DNA from: Devosia sp.
Lineage (GTDB): Bacteria > Pseudomonadota > Alphaproteobacteria > Rhizobiales > Devosiaceae
Assembly: GCF_025809055.1 (NCBI RefSeq)
Contig: NZ_CP075529.1
Location: 3,211,501-3,275,500, forward strand
DNA: 64,000 bases
Direction: 5' to 3'
Position 1 is the first letter of the stretch; each line of letters starts with the position of its first letter. The position numbers and the translations under genes were made by a program. Positions 8,007 to 16,214 of this stretch are shown in pieces. A model generated the notes under the pieces. It ran no database searches. It worked only from the letters and a program-made list of their open reading frames with translations, and was not told where the DNA came from.

Positions 8007-8945
8007 TCAATAGCCGCGGGTGCGATCCACGACATTGACCAGGCCCAGGCCGGCCTCGTTGTCGCGCAGGATCTTGCTGAAATAGCGAACGCCGCTTTTT
8101 TCGTCGGAGATTGCGGCGATATGGGGGGTCACATAGCAGTTGTCGATGGCCCAGAGGGGACTGTCCTGGGGGAGCGGCTCGACCTCGAACACGTCCAGGC
8201 TTGCCGCACCCAGCGTGCCATCGCCCAGGGCCCGCACGATGTCCGCCTCTTTCTGATGCCCGCCCCGGGCGGCATTGACGATGACCGGCCCGCCGGCAAG
8301 ATGCGTCCGCCGCAGCTTGCCGAAGGTTTCGTAGTTGAGGATGCCCGTGGTTTCCGGCGTCAGGGGCAGCAGATTGACCAGGATATCGGTGCCCGCGAGG
8401 AAATCATCGAAGCCCTGATCGCCCGAAAAAGTCTCGACCCCGTCCATGGTTCGCGGGGTGCGGCTCCAGCTGCGCAGCGCAAAGCCGAGCGGCTTGAGGC
8501 GCCGGGCTGCGTCCTGGCCCAGAACGCCCATGCCCATGATGCCGACATTGGTCTCGCTGGCCGACGGCGGATAGAACTGGCTCCAGCGCCGCGCGGCCTG
8601 ATCGGCCCGAAAGCGGGTGAACTGGCGGTGGTGCATGCTGACCTGCGCCACGACATAGTCGCTCATGCGCTGGCTGAGATCGTCGTCGACGAACCGGACA
8701 ATGGGAGCGTCGGGCAGTCCCGGGTGACGCATCAGGGCATCGACCCCGGCGCCGAGCGAGAGCACGGCCTTGAGATTATCGAGCCCGTCAAAGGCGTCGG
8801 GCTTGGGTTTCCACACGAAGATGTAGTGAACCTGGGCTGGATCGAAGCTGTCGCTGCGCCGCACGACCGGATAGGGGGCAAGGGCCTCGGCAAAAGCCTT
8901 GGCCCAGCTGGCCTCGTCGACGTCGGAAAGATGCAGCAGCAGCAT
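8007..8945 (-). CDS. ghrA: D-2-hydroxyacid dehydrogenase, glyoxylate/hydroxypyruvate reductase A type
   Basis: A 312-residue NAD(P)-dependent reductase of the GhrA branch, which reduces glyoxylate and hydroxypyruvate. The Rossmann core has the GMGVLGQDAARRLKPLGF nucleotide loop at about residues 145-165. The catalytic Arg is in NAARGGHQKEADIV, the Glu in FEVEPLPQDSPLW, and the His in VTPHIAAIS. The last segment, YFSKILRDNEAG, is typical of GhrA. The gene follows the cytochrome c gene on the same strand but is separated from it by an intrinsic terminator that ends 17 nt before the ghrA start. Confidence 0.88.
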   Translation of the reverse strand: MLLLHLSDVDEASWAKAFAEALAPYPVVRRSDSFDPAQVHYIFVWKPKPDAFDGLDNLKAVLSLGAGVDALMRHPGLPDAPIVRFVDDDLSQRMSDYVVAQVSMHHRQFTRFRADQAARRWSQFYPPSASETNVGIMGMGVLGQDAARRLKPLGFALRSWSRTPRTMDGVETFSGDQGFDDFLAGTDILVNLLPLTPETTGILNYETFGKLRRTHLAGGPVIVNAARGGHQKEADIVRALGDGTLGAASLDVFEVEPLPQDSPLWAIDNCYVTPHIAAISDEKSGVRYFSKILRDNEAGLGLVNVVDRTRGY

Positions 8946-8961
8946 GGCGCGGTCCTCGAAG

Positions 8962-8993
8962 AAAAAAGGGCCGCGCCTAAGAAGCGCGGCCCT
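8962..8993 (-). terminator. Intrinsic terminator after the cytochrome c gene
   Basis: Perfect 9-bp stem GGGCCGCGC (8968-8976) and GCGCGGCCC (8984-8992) with a 7-nt loop, plus one A-T closing pair. On the minus strand it is followed directly by six T residues (8967-8962). This is a textbook Rho-independent terminator for the leftward cytochrome c transcript. It lies immediately before the ghrA ribosome site. Confidence 0.9.
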
Positions 8994-9016
8994 GTCATTG
9001 TCAGTCCAAACCGGCC

Positions 9017-9832
9017 TTACTGGCCGGTGGTCGTGGCCGGAGCCTCGGTTGTCGTCTCCTGCACCGGCGTGCCTTCGACATTGGTGTCGGTCTGGGTCTC
9101 GGTGGGGGTCTCGACCGCGCTTTCCGGCGCGGTGGTCTCGACGGCCTCGCCTTCACCAGCTTCGGGCGCGACGACTTCCTCGGGCACGGCGGTGCCTTCG
9201 GCTGCCTCGGCAGCAGGTGCCGCCTCATCGCTCGCAGCAGCGTCTTCGGCCGGCGCGGCGGCATCCTCGGCGGGTGCGGCTTCCTCGGGGGCCGGGAACG
9301 GCACCGGATCGGGCGACAGGGTCTGCAGGTAAGCCAGGATGTCGGCACGTTCTTCGGGCGAGCGGACGCCGGCAAAGTTCATCTTGGTGCCGGGCGCATA
9401 GGCCTTCGGATTGGTCAGGAAGGCATTGAGGTTCTCATAGGACCAGACCTGACCCTCGGCCTTCTGCTGCAGCAGAATGTCGGAATAGGCAAAGCCGTCC
9501 ATATGCGCCTTGGGGGCCTCGACGATGTGGTAGAGATTGGGGCCCTGTTTGGCTGGCTCACCCTCGCCAAAGGTATGGCAGGACTGGCACTTGCGGGCGG
9601 CCGCGGTGCCACGATCGGCACTGGCGCTGGCCAGGAGAACACCGAGCGGCACTTCGGGAGCAGCTTCGGCCGGACCGCCGCCTTCAGCGACTTCAGGCTC
9701 GGGAAGCGCATAGCCGGGGCCGCGGTTCTCAATCGGGTGGTAGATGGCTTCGGCCAGAAAGCCGACACCCATGACAAACATCAGCGTGCCGAGGACGGCG
9801 CCTAGAATCTTGTTTAGCTCGAACGAATCCAT
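9017..9832 (-). CDS. Membrane-anchored cytochrome c (CycM-like) with long acidic Ala/Pro/Glu tail
   Basis: About 271 residues: an uncleaved N-terminal anchor (NKILGAVLGTLMFVMGVGF), a Pro/Glu linker, and one class I haem c domain with KCQSCHTF (CXXCH) and a distal Met in APGTKMNFAG. A C-terminal tail of roughly 85-90 residues, almost only Ala, Pro, Glu, Asp, Thr and Val, follows the end of the haem domain (ERADILAYLQTLS). CycM-type proteins carry electrons from the bc1 complex to cytochrome oxidase; the usual form stops soon after the haem domain. The start at 9832 is preceded by AGAGAG. Confidence 0.88.
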   Translation of the reverse strand: MDSFELNKILGAVLGTLMFVMGVGFLAEAIYHPIENRGPGYALPEPEVAEGGGPAEAAPEVPLGVLLASASADRGTAAARKCQSCHTFGEGEPAKQGPNLYHIVEAPKAHMDGFAYSDILLQQKAEGQVWSYENLNAFLTNPKAYAPGTKMNFAGVRSPEERADILAYLQTLSPDPVPFPAPEEAAPAEDAAAPAEDAAASDEAAPAAEAAEGTAVPEEVVAPEAGEGEAVETTAPESAVETPTETQTDTNVEGTPVQETTTEAPATTTGQ

Positions 9833-9992
9833 TTGGTCTCTCTGCCAGTCCATCCCCTGCGGACATAAAGCGTAACCAGCCCAAATACTGATTCCCAAGC
9901 GGAAATCTGCCTCAACCGGCCGGCACGACGCGCGCGGAAGATAGTATCAAGCCCCCATCGGCGCAACAGGTCAAAGCCATGTGCGACACTTC

Positions 9993-10235
9993 GAACCGGC
10001 GGCCCTGCCACAAAAGCGCGCCGGTGGCGCGGTTTTAGGTGAGAAGGCCTTGAGGGCTATGCCCGAAAGGCAGGAACCGGCGGCCCTGCCGCAAAAGCGC
10101 GCCAGTGGCGCGGTTTTAGGTGAGAAGGCCTTGAGGGCTGTGCCCGAAAGGCAGGAACCGGCGGCCCTGCCGCAAAAGCGCGCCAGTGGCGCGGTTTTAG
10201 GTGAGAAGGCCTTGAGGGTCAGTCGGAAAGGCGCG
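9993..10235. repeat. Three tandem copies of an 81-bp unit containing two hairpins
   Basis: Copies begin at 9993, 10074 and 10155, with an exact period of 81 bp. Copies 1 and 2 are nearly identical; copy 3 decays after about 65 bp. Each has a first hairpin (CGCGCC-AGT-GGCGCG flanked by AAAA and TTTT) and a second in copies 1-2 (GGGC-TRT-GCCC). Because 81 is a multiple of three, the region reads through as a 27-residue repeat on the plus strand, but it has no ribosome site and is probably not a gene. It fills most of the gap 9833-10349, and I see no gene in the rest. The element is related to those at 43058 and 61768. Confidence 0.9.
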
Positions 10236-10349
10236 GGCCGGCCTATAAATTCGCCAGGCGAGAATGACGGCGCGACCGGCCTAGGTCCAGATTGACTCCG
10301 GCCTGCCTAAGCGCCAAAACGCGGCTGCCAATCGTGGACGGACATTCTC

Positions 10350-11174
10350 ATGACTCAAAAGATTGCCTTTCAAGGCGAACTCGGCGCCTTCAGCCATGCT
10401 GCGGCCCTGAATGTGTTTCCCGATGGCAGTTTCCTGCCCAACGTCACCTTCGAGGAGGCCATGGCTGCGGTGCAGTCCGGCGAAGCCCAGAGGGCGGTGC
10501 TGCCGGTGGAAAATTCGCTCTATGGCCGGATCACCGACATCCACCACCTGCTCCCCGAAAGCGGGCTTTTCATCGTCGGCGAAACCTTTCTCCGCATCGA
10601 GATGAATCTCCTGGCGGTGCCGGGCGCTAGTCTGGACGAAATCAAGGCCGTGCAATCGCAGCCGCCCGCCCTGGGCCAATGCCGCAAATTCATTGCCGCG
10701 AACAATCTGCGCACCATAAACGGCTCCGATACGGCCGGATCGGTGCGCGAGGTGGCGGCGCGCGGCGACCGCTCGGTTGCTGCCATCGGCTCGCGGCTGG
10801 CCGGGGACATTTATGGCCTCAACCTGTTGCAGGCCAATATCGAAGACGAGGGGCACAACACTACCCGCTTCCTCGTCATGTCGCGCGACAAGGACGAGGC
10901 GCCGCAAAGCGCGCAGAAGCTCAAGACCACCTTCGTGTTCCGGGTCCGCAACGTGCCGGCGGCGCTCTACAAGGCCATGGGCGGCTTCGCCACCAATGGC
11001 ATCAACATGACCAAGCTGGAAAGCTACATGGTCGGCGGCGCTTTCACCGCTACCCAGTTCTATGCCGACATCGAGGGCCATCCCGACGATATCGGCGTCC
11101 AGCACGCCTTTGACGAGCTCAAGTTCTTCACCGACTATTTCCGCATTCTGGGCGTCTATCCGGCGGCCGACTGA
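10350..11174 (+). CDS. pheA: Prephenate dehydratase
   Basis: A 274-residue monofunctional prephenate dehydratase that converts prephenate to phenylpyruvate for phenylalanine synthesis. Residues 1-185 form the catalytic domain: FQGELGAFSHAAA at the start, VLPVENSLYGRI, and the TTRF motif in NTTRFLVMS. Residues ~195-274 form the ACT regulatory domain (TFVFRVRNVPAALYKAMGGF, then NMTKLESYMVGGAF), through which phenylalanine normally inhibits the enzyme. No chorismate mutase domain is fused. Length and motifs are typical for alphaproteobacteria. Confidence 0.95.
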   Translation: MTQKIAFQGELGAFSHAAALNVFPDGSFLPNVTFEEAMAAVQSGEAQRAVLPVENSLYGRITDIHHLLPESGLFIVGETFLRIEMNLLAVPGASLDEIKAVQSQPPALGQCRKFIAANNLRTINGSDTAGSVREVAARGDRSVAAIGSRLAGDIYGLNLLQANIEDEGHNTTRFLVMSRDKDEAPQSAQKLKTTFVFRVRNVPAALYKAMGGFATNGINMTKLESYMVGGAFTATQFYADIEGHPDDIGVQHAFDELKFFTDYFRILGVYPAAD

Positions 11175-11184
11175 CGGCCTCGGA

Positions 11185-12009
11185 TCAGACCGGCTCGGTG
11201 GCGCGGTCGCGGGTCTGCCAGGTCCCGTCGCGCCATTCGCGCACGGTCACGGTGATCGTGTCGCCGATATCGATGAGATTATAGGCATTGGCTTCCCCGC
11301 GCAGGCGCGTGGAAATCGCCGATGCGGCCTGGGCAATCAGAATGGGTGCGCGCGCCGACTGGCTGATGCCCATGGGTTGACCCTCACGCGCGGCGTCCCG
11401 GGTCTCGTGCTTGCGCACATAGGACAGGTGGAAGTGCCCGGAAAGCACCAGCCGCACCCCGAGGCTGGCAAAGGTTTCGAGCGCATCGTCGGCGCGTTTC
11501 ACCCTTTTGGTCTTCTGCATCATCGGTTCGGTGGGGAAGAGCAGCGGATGGTGCGCCACGATCACGCGCACGGCGTCGGGCGAGGCCTGCGCGAAGCGCT
11601 CGGCTAGATCGTCGAGCTGGCTGCGCGAGATGGTGCCGTGGCCCCAGTTCCACTCCAGCCGGGCCCGGCGCGAGGTGCGCATGCCCAGTAGCGCCACCCC
11701 GTTCATTTCAAGGAAGGGTTCGAGATCGGGCGAGATATAGCGGCGATAGAGCCCATAGGGATCGAAGAACCGGCGGAAAATGTTGACGGCGGGAACATCG
11801 TGGTTGCCCGGAACAGCAAAGACCGGGGCGGCAAGTGTATCGAGGAAGGCGCGCGCCTGCTCGAACTCTTCCTTGGTGCCGATCTGGGTGAAATCGCCGC
11901 TGGCCACGACGAGGTCAGGATGCTGGGCATTGATGTCGGCGGCAAAACCGGCCGCAAGTTCGGGATCGTGATGGCCGAAATGCAGGTCGGATATGTGCAG
12001 GATTTTCAT
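11185..12009 (-). CDS. Calcineurin-like metallophosphoesterase
   Basis: A 274-residue single-domain phosphoesterase with the complete dimetal set: ISDLHFG (DxH), ASGDFT (GD), VPGNHD (GNH[DE]), VAHHPLL, and LSGHFHLSY (GHxH). There is no signal peptide or TM segment, so it is cytoplasmic. Relatives include cyclic-nucleotide and phospholipid phosphodiesterases, and the substrate cannot be read from sequence. Its ATG overlaps the stop of the lipid kinase gene by 4 nt, so the two are co-transcribed and may act in related phospholipid turnover. Confidence 0.88.
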   Translation of the reverse strand: MKILHISDLHFGHHDPELAAGFAADINAQHPDLVVASGDFTQIGTKEEFEQARAFLDTLAAPVFAVPGNHDVPAVNIFRRFFDPYGLYRRYISPDLEPFLEMNGVALLGMRTSRRARLEWNWGHGTISRSQLDDLAERFAQASPDAVRVIVAHHPLLFPTEPMMQKTKRVKRADDALETFASLGVRLVLSGHFHLSYVRKHETRDAAREGQPMGISQSARAPILIAQAASAISTRLRGEANAYNLIDIGDTITVTVREWRDGTWQTRDRATEPV

Positions 12010-12923
12010 GCCGCCTCCACGGTCTGGGAAATGTCCGCCGGAACGATAACCGACAGGGCCCTGGGCCGGATGGAAAAGCGCAGCGGCGTTTCAAAGGTCT
12101 CGACCTCGCCGTCGAACATGACCTTGATCAGCTCCCTGTGGGCGTCGATCGTCACCGCCGAGACGCTTTCCATGCTGAGGGCTTCGTCGTCCTGCCAGCG
12201 CCCGAGCAACATGCCGGTGGTCAGCCGGAAAAAGTCCCGGGCGGTGAAATGGTGCAGGACATAGAGAGTAAGAACGCCGCGATCGAGACTTTGGCGGGCG
12301 AAGAAGCGGCCAAGGCCCTCGTCATAGGCGTTGCAGGCCACGGCCATGGCCTGGACGCGTTCGATGCGCCGGGCGCCCGCGTCGGTCTCGATGGCCAGGG
12401 CCATGCGACGTTGCCGGGCAAGGCGGCGAAAGAAATATTGCAGGAAGCCGATCTTGGTCATCAGGGTTTCCCGGCCCCTTATGTGCTCGCGCCCCGCAGC
12501 CAGGCCTGGGATGAGCCCGATCACCACCTTCTGCAGGAAGATGCGGCCATTGACCTCGGCAACGTCTATGGGCTGGGCGGTGCCGGAGGCGAGGGCTGCG
12601 ACAGCCGCGTCGAGATCGAGCGGCAGGTTGAGATCCTTGGCCACGGCATTGAAGGTGCCGAGCGGCAGGATGGCCAGATGCTTGCCGCCATCCACCAGGG
12701 CGCCGGCCATGGCGGTGATGGTGCCGTCGCCACCGGCGGCCACCAGGACCTCCGCCGGCCCCTCGACGGCTTCGGCAATCCGGTCCAGCAGCGGGCGGCT
12801 GTCATCGTCGTCGACGACGGCGTCGAGCCCGTGGGTGGCAAACAGGCGCGCCAGCGCCTCGGCGGTGATCCCCAGGGCGCGCGCGGTCCCGGAATTGGGA
12901 TTGAGAATGACGTGGTAGAGCAT
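12006..12923 (-). CDS. Diacylglycerol/lipid kinase family protein
   Basis: A 305-residue DAGK-catalytic-domain protein. It opens with the typical ILNPNSGTA motif, has the ATP-binding loop VAAGGDGTITAMAGAL at about residues 62-77, and the LPLGTFNAVAKDL segment. The C-terminal part is the YegS/BmrU-like beta-sandwich. Members phosphorylate diacylglycerol or related lipids. It sits upstream of, and overlaps, the metallophosphoesterase gene. Confidence 0.88.
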   Translation of the reverse strand: MLYHVILNPNSGTARALGITAEALARLFATHGLDAVVDDDDSRPLLDRIAEAVEGPAEVLVAAGGDGTITAMAGALVDGGKHLAILPLGTFNAVAKDLNLPLDLDAAVAALASGTAQPIDVAEVNGRIFLQKVVIGLIPGLAAGREHIRGRETLMTKIGFLQYFFRRLARQRRMALAIETDAGARRIERVQAMAVACNAYDEGLGRFFARQSLDRGVLTLYVLHHFTARDFFRLTTGMLLGRWQDDEALSMESVSAVTIDAHRELIKVMFDGEVETFETPLRFSIRPRALSVIVPADISQTVEAA

Positions 12924-13027
12924 GGAATCGCGGTCCAGTGGGTTCGGAGGGCGTCAGGGGCCTAACGCATCGGACCAAAGGGCGTTGCCTCACAGCTTCA
13001 GGCGCGAAAACGGCAGAGCCATTTTCG

Positions 13028-13055
13028 TTGACAGACGAGGCGCCCCGGCTATGGT
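13028..13055 (+). promoter_or_regulatory. Probable sigma-70-type promoter of dapD
   Basis: TTGACA (13028-13033), a 16-nt spacer, and TATGGT (13050-13055) lie 27 nt before the dapD ATG. A GAGGAG ribosome site follows at 13071-13076. The predicted transcript leader is therefore very short. Confidence 0.55.
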
Positions 13056-13081
13056 CCGCGCGACATCAACGAGGAGCCGCC

Positions 13082-13924
13082 ATGTCGCACGCCCAGCTCG
13101 CCCAGATCATCGAAGCTGCCTTCGAGAACCGCGCCGAAGTGAACTTGCAGACGCAGGGCGAAATTCGCGATGCCGTCGATACCGCCCTCAACCTGCTCGA
13201 TAGCGGCCAGGCGCGCGTGGCCGAAAAGGTGGATGGGTTCTGGCAGGTCAACCAGTGGCTGAAAAAGGCGGTGCTGCTCTCCTTCCGCCTCAATGACAAT
13301 GTCCCTATGGCTGGCGGCCCGCAGCAGTCGACCTGGTGGGACAAGGTGCCGACCAAGTTCGAAGGCTGGGGCGAAAACCGCTGGCGCGAGGCTGGGTTCC
13401 GCGCGGTGCCGGGCGCGGTGGTGCGCAAGTCCGCCTATATCGGCAAGAACGCTATCCTCATGCCCAGCTTCGTCAATCTGGGCGCCTATGTCGACGACGC
13501 GACCATGGTAGATACCTGGGTGACCGTCGGCTCCTGCGCGCAGATCGGCAAGAATGTGCACCTCTCTGGTGGTGTCGGCATTGGCGGCGTGCTCGAACCG
13601 CTGCAGGCCAATCCGACCATCATCGAGGACAATTGCTTCATCGGCGCCCGTTCGGAAATCGTCGAGGGCGTGGTGGTCGGCGAGGGTTCGGTCATTTCCA
13701 TGGGTGTGTTCATCGGTGCCTCCACCAAGGTGGTGAACCGCCAGACCGGCGAAATCCACATGGGCAAAGTGCCGCCCTATTCGGTGGTGGTGTCCGGCTC
13801 GCTTCCCGGCAAGCCGTTCCCGGACGGTTCGCCCGGCCCGAGCCTTTATTGCGCGGTCATCGTCAAGACGGTCGACGCCCAGACGCGCTCCAAGACCGGC
13901 ATCAACGAACTGCTACGCGACTGA
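13082..13924 (+). CDS. dapD: 2,3,4,5-tetrahydropyridine-2,6-dicarboxylate N-succinyltransferase
   Basis: A 280-residue left-handed beta-helix acyltransferase that succinylates tetrahydrodipicolinate using succinyl-CoA in the diaminopimelate/lysine pathway. The helical N-terminal domain (~1-90) is followed by hexapeptide repeats (AYIGKNAILMPSFVNLGAYV, then VGIGGVLEPLQANPTIIEDN) and ends in CAVIVKTVDAQTRSKTGINELLRD. The ATG at 13082, preceded by GAGGAG, matches the family start (MSHAQLAQIIEAAF). dapE lies two genes downstream on the same strand. Confidence 0.97.
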   Translation: MSHAQLAQIIEAAFENRAEVNLQTQGEIRDAVDTALNLLDSGQARVAEKVDGFWQVNQWLKKAVLLSFRLNDNVPMAGGPQQSTWWDKVPTKFEGWGENRWREAGFRAVPGAVVRKSAYIGKNAILMPSFVNLGAYVDDATMVDTWVTVGSCAQIGKNVHLSGGVGIGGVLEPLQANPTIIEDNCFIGARSEIVEGVVVGEGSVISMGVFIGASTKVVNRQTGEIHMGKVPPYSVVVSGSLPGKPFPDGSPGPSLYCAVIVKTVDAQTRSKTGINELLRD

Positions 13925-14005
13925 GGACCAGTGCGGGCGCTGGCACGCGAGGCGCTGGCGTCCTATCCTGATCGCGCCGGGTGATTCCGGCCATTGGGGG
14001 ACATC

Positions 14006-14485
14006 ATGGACACAATCGTTGCTCTACTGACCACGACCGAGGGACGCATCGGCCGCCAGCAATGGTGGATCGGCGTGGTCGCCCTGATCGCGGTGTCGAT
14101 CGTCGCGTCGATCATCCTGGGGATTCTCAGCTTCGGCAACGCCACCGTGCTCGCCTGGCTGGCAGTGCTGCTCAACATCGCGCTGATCTTTCCCAGCTAT
14201 TGCATCGGCATCAAGCGGCGCCATGATCGCGACAATGATGGGACGGACCTCAAGATTCTGATTGCCGGGTCGCTCATCGTCAACGTGCTGCAGGCCACGG
14301 GCATCGGCACCACGCCCATGGATATCGGCAACGGCATGGTCGTGCCCATGCCCTCGATCTGGATGAGCGCCATCAATCTGATCTTTGCCGTCTTCGCCAT
14401 CTACATGCTGATCCAACTCGGCTTCCTCAAGGGAACCGCCGGTTCCAATAGCTATGGCCGCGATCCGCTGGACGGCGCCGCCTGA
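14006..14485 (+). CDS. DUF805 family membrane protein
   Basis: A 159-residue small inner-membrane protein with four hydrophobic segments. The N-terminus shows the DUF805 hallmark, a short lead followed by GRIGRQQWWIGVV, and the RRHDRDNDG loop is also typical. Function of the family is unknown. ATG 14006 is preceded by GGGGGA, whereas an in-frame TTG at 13994 has no such site. It lies between dapD and dapE, as DUF805 genes often do in this group, but nothing shows a role in lysine synthesis. Confidence 0.85.
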   Translation: MDTIVALLTTTEGRIGRQQWWIGVVALIAVSIVASIILGILSFGNATVLAWLAVLLNIALIFPSYCIGIKRRHDRDNDGTDLKILIAGSLIVNVLQATGIGTTPMDIGNGMVVPMPSIWMSAINLIFAVFAIYMLIQLGFLKGTAGSNSYGRDPLDGAA

Positions 14486-14501
14486 TCCGTCCGGAGCATT
14501 C

Positions 14502-15656
14502 GTGACCATCGACCCGCAAGACCTGCTCACCCGCCTCATCGCCTGTCCCTCGGTGACACCGGACGAGGCCGGGGCGCTCGACGTGCTCGAAACGGCGCTG
14601 GGTGGCCTCGGCTTTGCGGTGACCCGGCTGCGCTTTGAGGGCGATGGCTCCTATCCGGTCGACAATCTCTTTGCCACACGGGGCGTGGGCGGACGCCGCC
14701 TGCTCTTTGGTGGGCATACCGATGTTGTGCCGCCCGGCGATTCCGCCTTCTGGACTACCGACCCCTTTACGCCGCGGGTCGCCGATGGCCGTCTCTACGG
14801 GCGCGGCGCCGCCGACATGAAATCCGGCATCGCTGCTTTCGTTGCCGCCTGCGCCGCGATCCCGGCGGAGGCCGGGACGATCCAGCTGGCCATTACCAAT
14901 GACGAAGAGGCCGATGCCATCAACGGCACCGAGAAGCTGGTGCGCTGGATGGCGGAAAACGGGCATGGCTTTGATTTCGCCATTGTCGGCGAGCCGAGCT
15001 CCGCCGAACTGCTGGGCGACAGCATCAAGATCGGCCGGCGCGGGTCTCTCTCCGGCAAGGTGACGGTGACCGGCACGCAGGGTCATGTCGCCTATCCGCA
15101 CAAGGCCAACAATCCCCTGCCGGTGCTTGCCGCCGTTGCCACGGCCCTGTCGTCTCAAAAGCTCGATGATGGTACGGCGCATTTTCCGGCCAGCAATCTC
15201 GAACTGACCAGCGTGGATGTCGGCAATACGGTGTCAAATGTCATTCCCATGAGCGGCACGCTGCGGTTCAATGTGCGCTACAACGATGTCTGGACGCCGC
15301 AGACCCTCGCAGCGTGGATCGGCGAATGCGTCGCCTCGGTTGATGCGAAGGGGACGCATGTCGCATTCGAAGTCTCGGGGGTGCCCTCGAAATCCTTCCT
15401 GTCGCCGCTCGGTGCCGATATCGATACGCTTTCGGACGCCATCGAGGCCACGACCGGCCGGCGGCCGGGGCTCTCGACCGGCGGGGGCACGTCCGATGCC
15501 AGGTTCATCGCTCAATATGGGCCGGTGGTCGAGTGCGGATTGGTCGGCCAGACCATGCACAAGGCGGACGAGCATATTACCCTCTCCGATCTCACCGGCC
15601 TCACAGAGATTTATCGCGCCTTCATGACGCGCTTCTTTGCTGGTGCCTCTTCATGA
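14502..15656 (+). CDS. dapE: Succinyl-diaminopimelate desuccinylase
   Basis: A 384-residue M20 dizinc hydrolase that releases LL-diaminopimelate from its N-succinyl form. Metal and catalytic residues are present: His and Asp in GGHTDVVPPGD, Asp in RGAADMKSGI, the Glu pair in NDEEADAINGT, Glu in VGEPSS, and the C-terminal His in MHKADEH. The lid domain lies between. GTG 14502 is the likely start (TIDPQDLLTRLIACPSVTP follows), with CCGGAG a few bases upstream. An upstream ATG at 14454 would overlap the DUF805 gene. The stop overlaps the next start (ATGA). Confidence 0.95.
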   Translation: MTIDPQDLLTRLIACPSVTPDEAGALDVLETALGGLGFAVTRLRFEGDGSYPVDNLFATRGVGGRRLLFGGHTDVVPPGDSAFWTTDPFTPRVADGRLYGRGAADMKSGIAAFVAACAAIPAEAGTIQLAITNDEEADAINGTEKLVRWMAENGHGFDFAIVGEPSSAELLGDSIKIGRRGSLSGKVTVTGTQGHVAYPHKANNPLPVLAAVATALSSQKLDDGTAHFPASNLELTSVDVGNTVSNVIPMSGTLRFNVRYNDVWTPQTLAAWIGECVASVDAKGTHVAFEVSGVPSKSFLSPLGADIDTLSDAIEATTGRRPGLSTGGGTSDARFIAQYGPVVECGLVGQTMHKADEHITLSDLTGLTEIYRAFMTRFFAGASS

Positions 15657-16198
15657 AGCTCTGGGCGGAATTGCGCGAGGCCGGCCTGGGCTGGCTTGCC
15701 CTGCTGCGCGGCGAGGCCAGCTGGCTCGGCCATTTCGCGCCGACCCTTGGCGGCCTGGTCCGGGCCCTCGCGATCTATCTGCTCCTGGCCTTTCTCGTGG
15801 TCACCCTGGCGGCAATGAGCGTTGGCGTGCCGACCGTGTGGGGCTTTGCCGCGTCCATGATCGTCCTGTCTCTGGCCGTTCTGGCGCTGCTCGTGTCCGA
15901 TTGGCTGACCCGGCGCATCGTGCCGACCACCGAGCCGCCATTGCGCCTTTTGGTGCCGGGCATTTACGCGCTCTGTGCCTACCTGATCGCTGGCGGACTG
16001 GTGTCTCTGATCAGCGGGGCGCTATTGCCGCTGCTCTGGCTGGCACTGGCCGTGCTGCTCTACTTTCTCGGCCGCCGCGCCGCCCACTGGTCGCACGGCG
16101 TCGCCGCGGGTTTCGCGGTTTTGACCGTGGTGCTCCTTGTCGGCACGCCTGTGACCATCTACATGCTACTCGGCCTGCCGGCCGCAGCCATTTCCTGA
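15653..16198 (+). CDS. Small polytopic membrane protein of unknown function
   Basis: 181 residues, almost entirely hydrophobic after a 40-residue amphipathic start. I count five to six TM segments separated by short basic loops (DWLTRRIV, GRRAAHWSHG). No catalytic motif is visible and I do not recognise the family. Its ATG overlaps the dapE stop by 4 nt, so it is translationally coupled to dapE. The following gene encodes a similar-sized membrane protein, so the pair may work together, but that is only position-based. Confidence 0.7.
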   Translation: MKLWAELREAGLGWLALLRGEASWLGHFAPTLGGLVRALAIYLLLAFLVVTLAAMSVGVPTVWGFAASMIVLSLAVLALLVSDWLTRRIVPTTEPPLRLLVPGIYALCAYLIAGGLVSLISGALLPLLWLALAVLLYFLGRRAAHWSHGVAAGFAVLTVVLLVGTPVTIYMLLGLPAAAIS

Positions 16199-16214
16199 GA
16201 CGAGACAAACAGAC

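Noticed and set aside
9993..10235. CRISPR array, considered because of the regularly spaced repeats
   Set aside because: The whole 81-bp unit repeats with no unique spacers, only three copies exist, and there are no cas genes.
9981..10295. A 104-codon frame with 27-residue repeats
   Set aside because: It is the translation of the 81-bp tandem hairpin repeat, lacks a ribosome site, and the same element elsewhere is not in frame.
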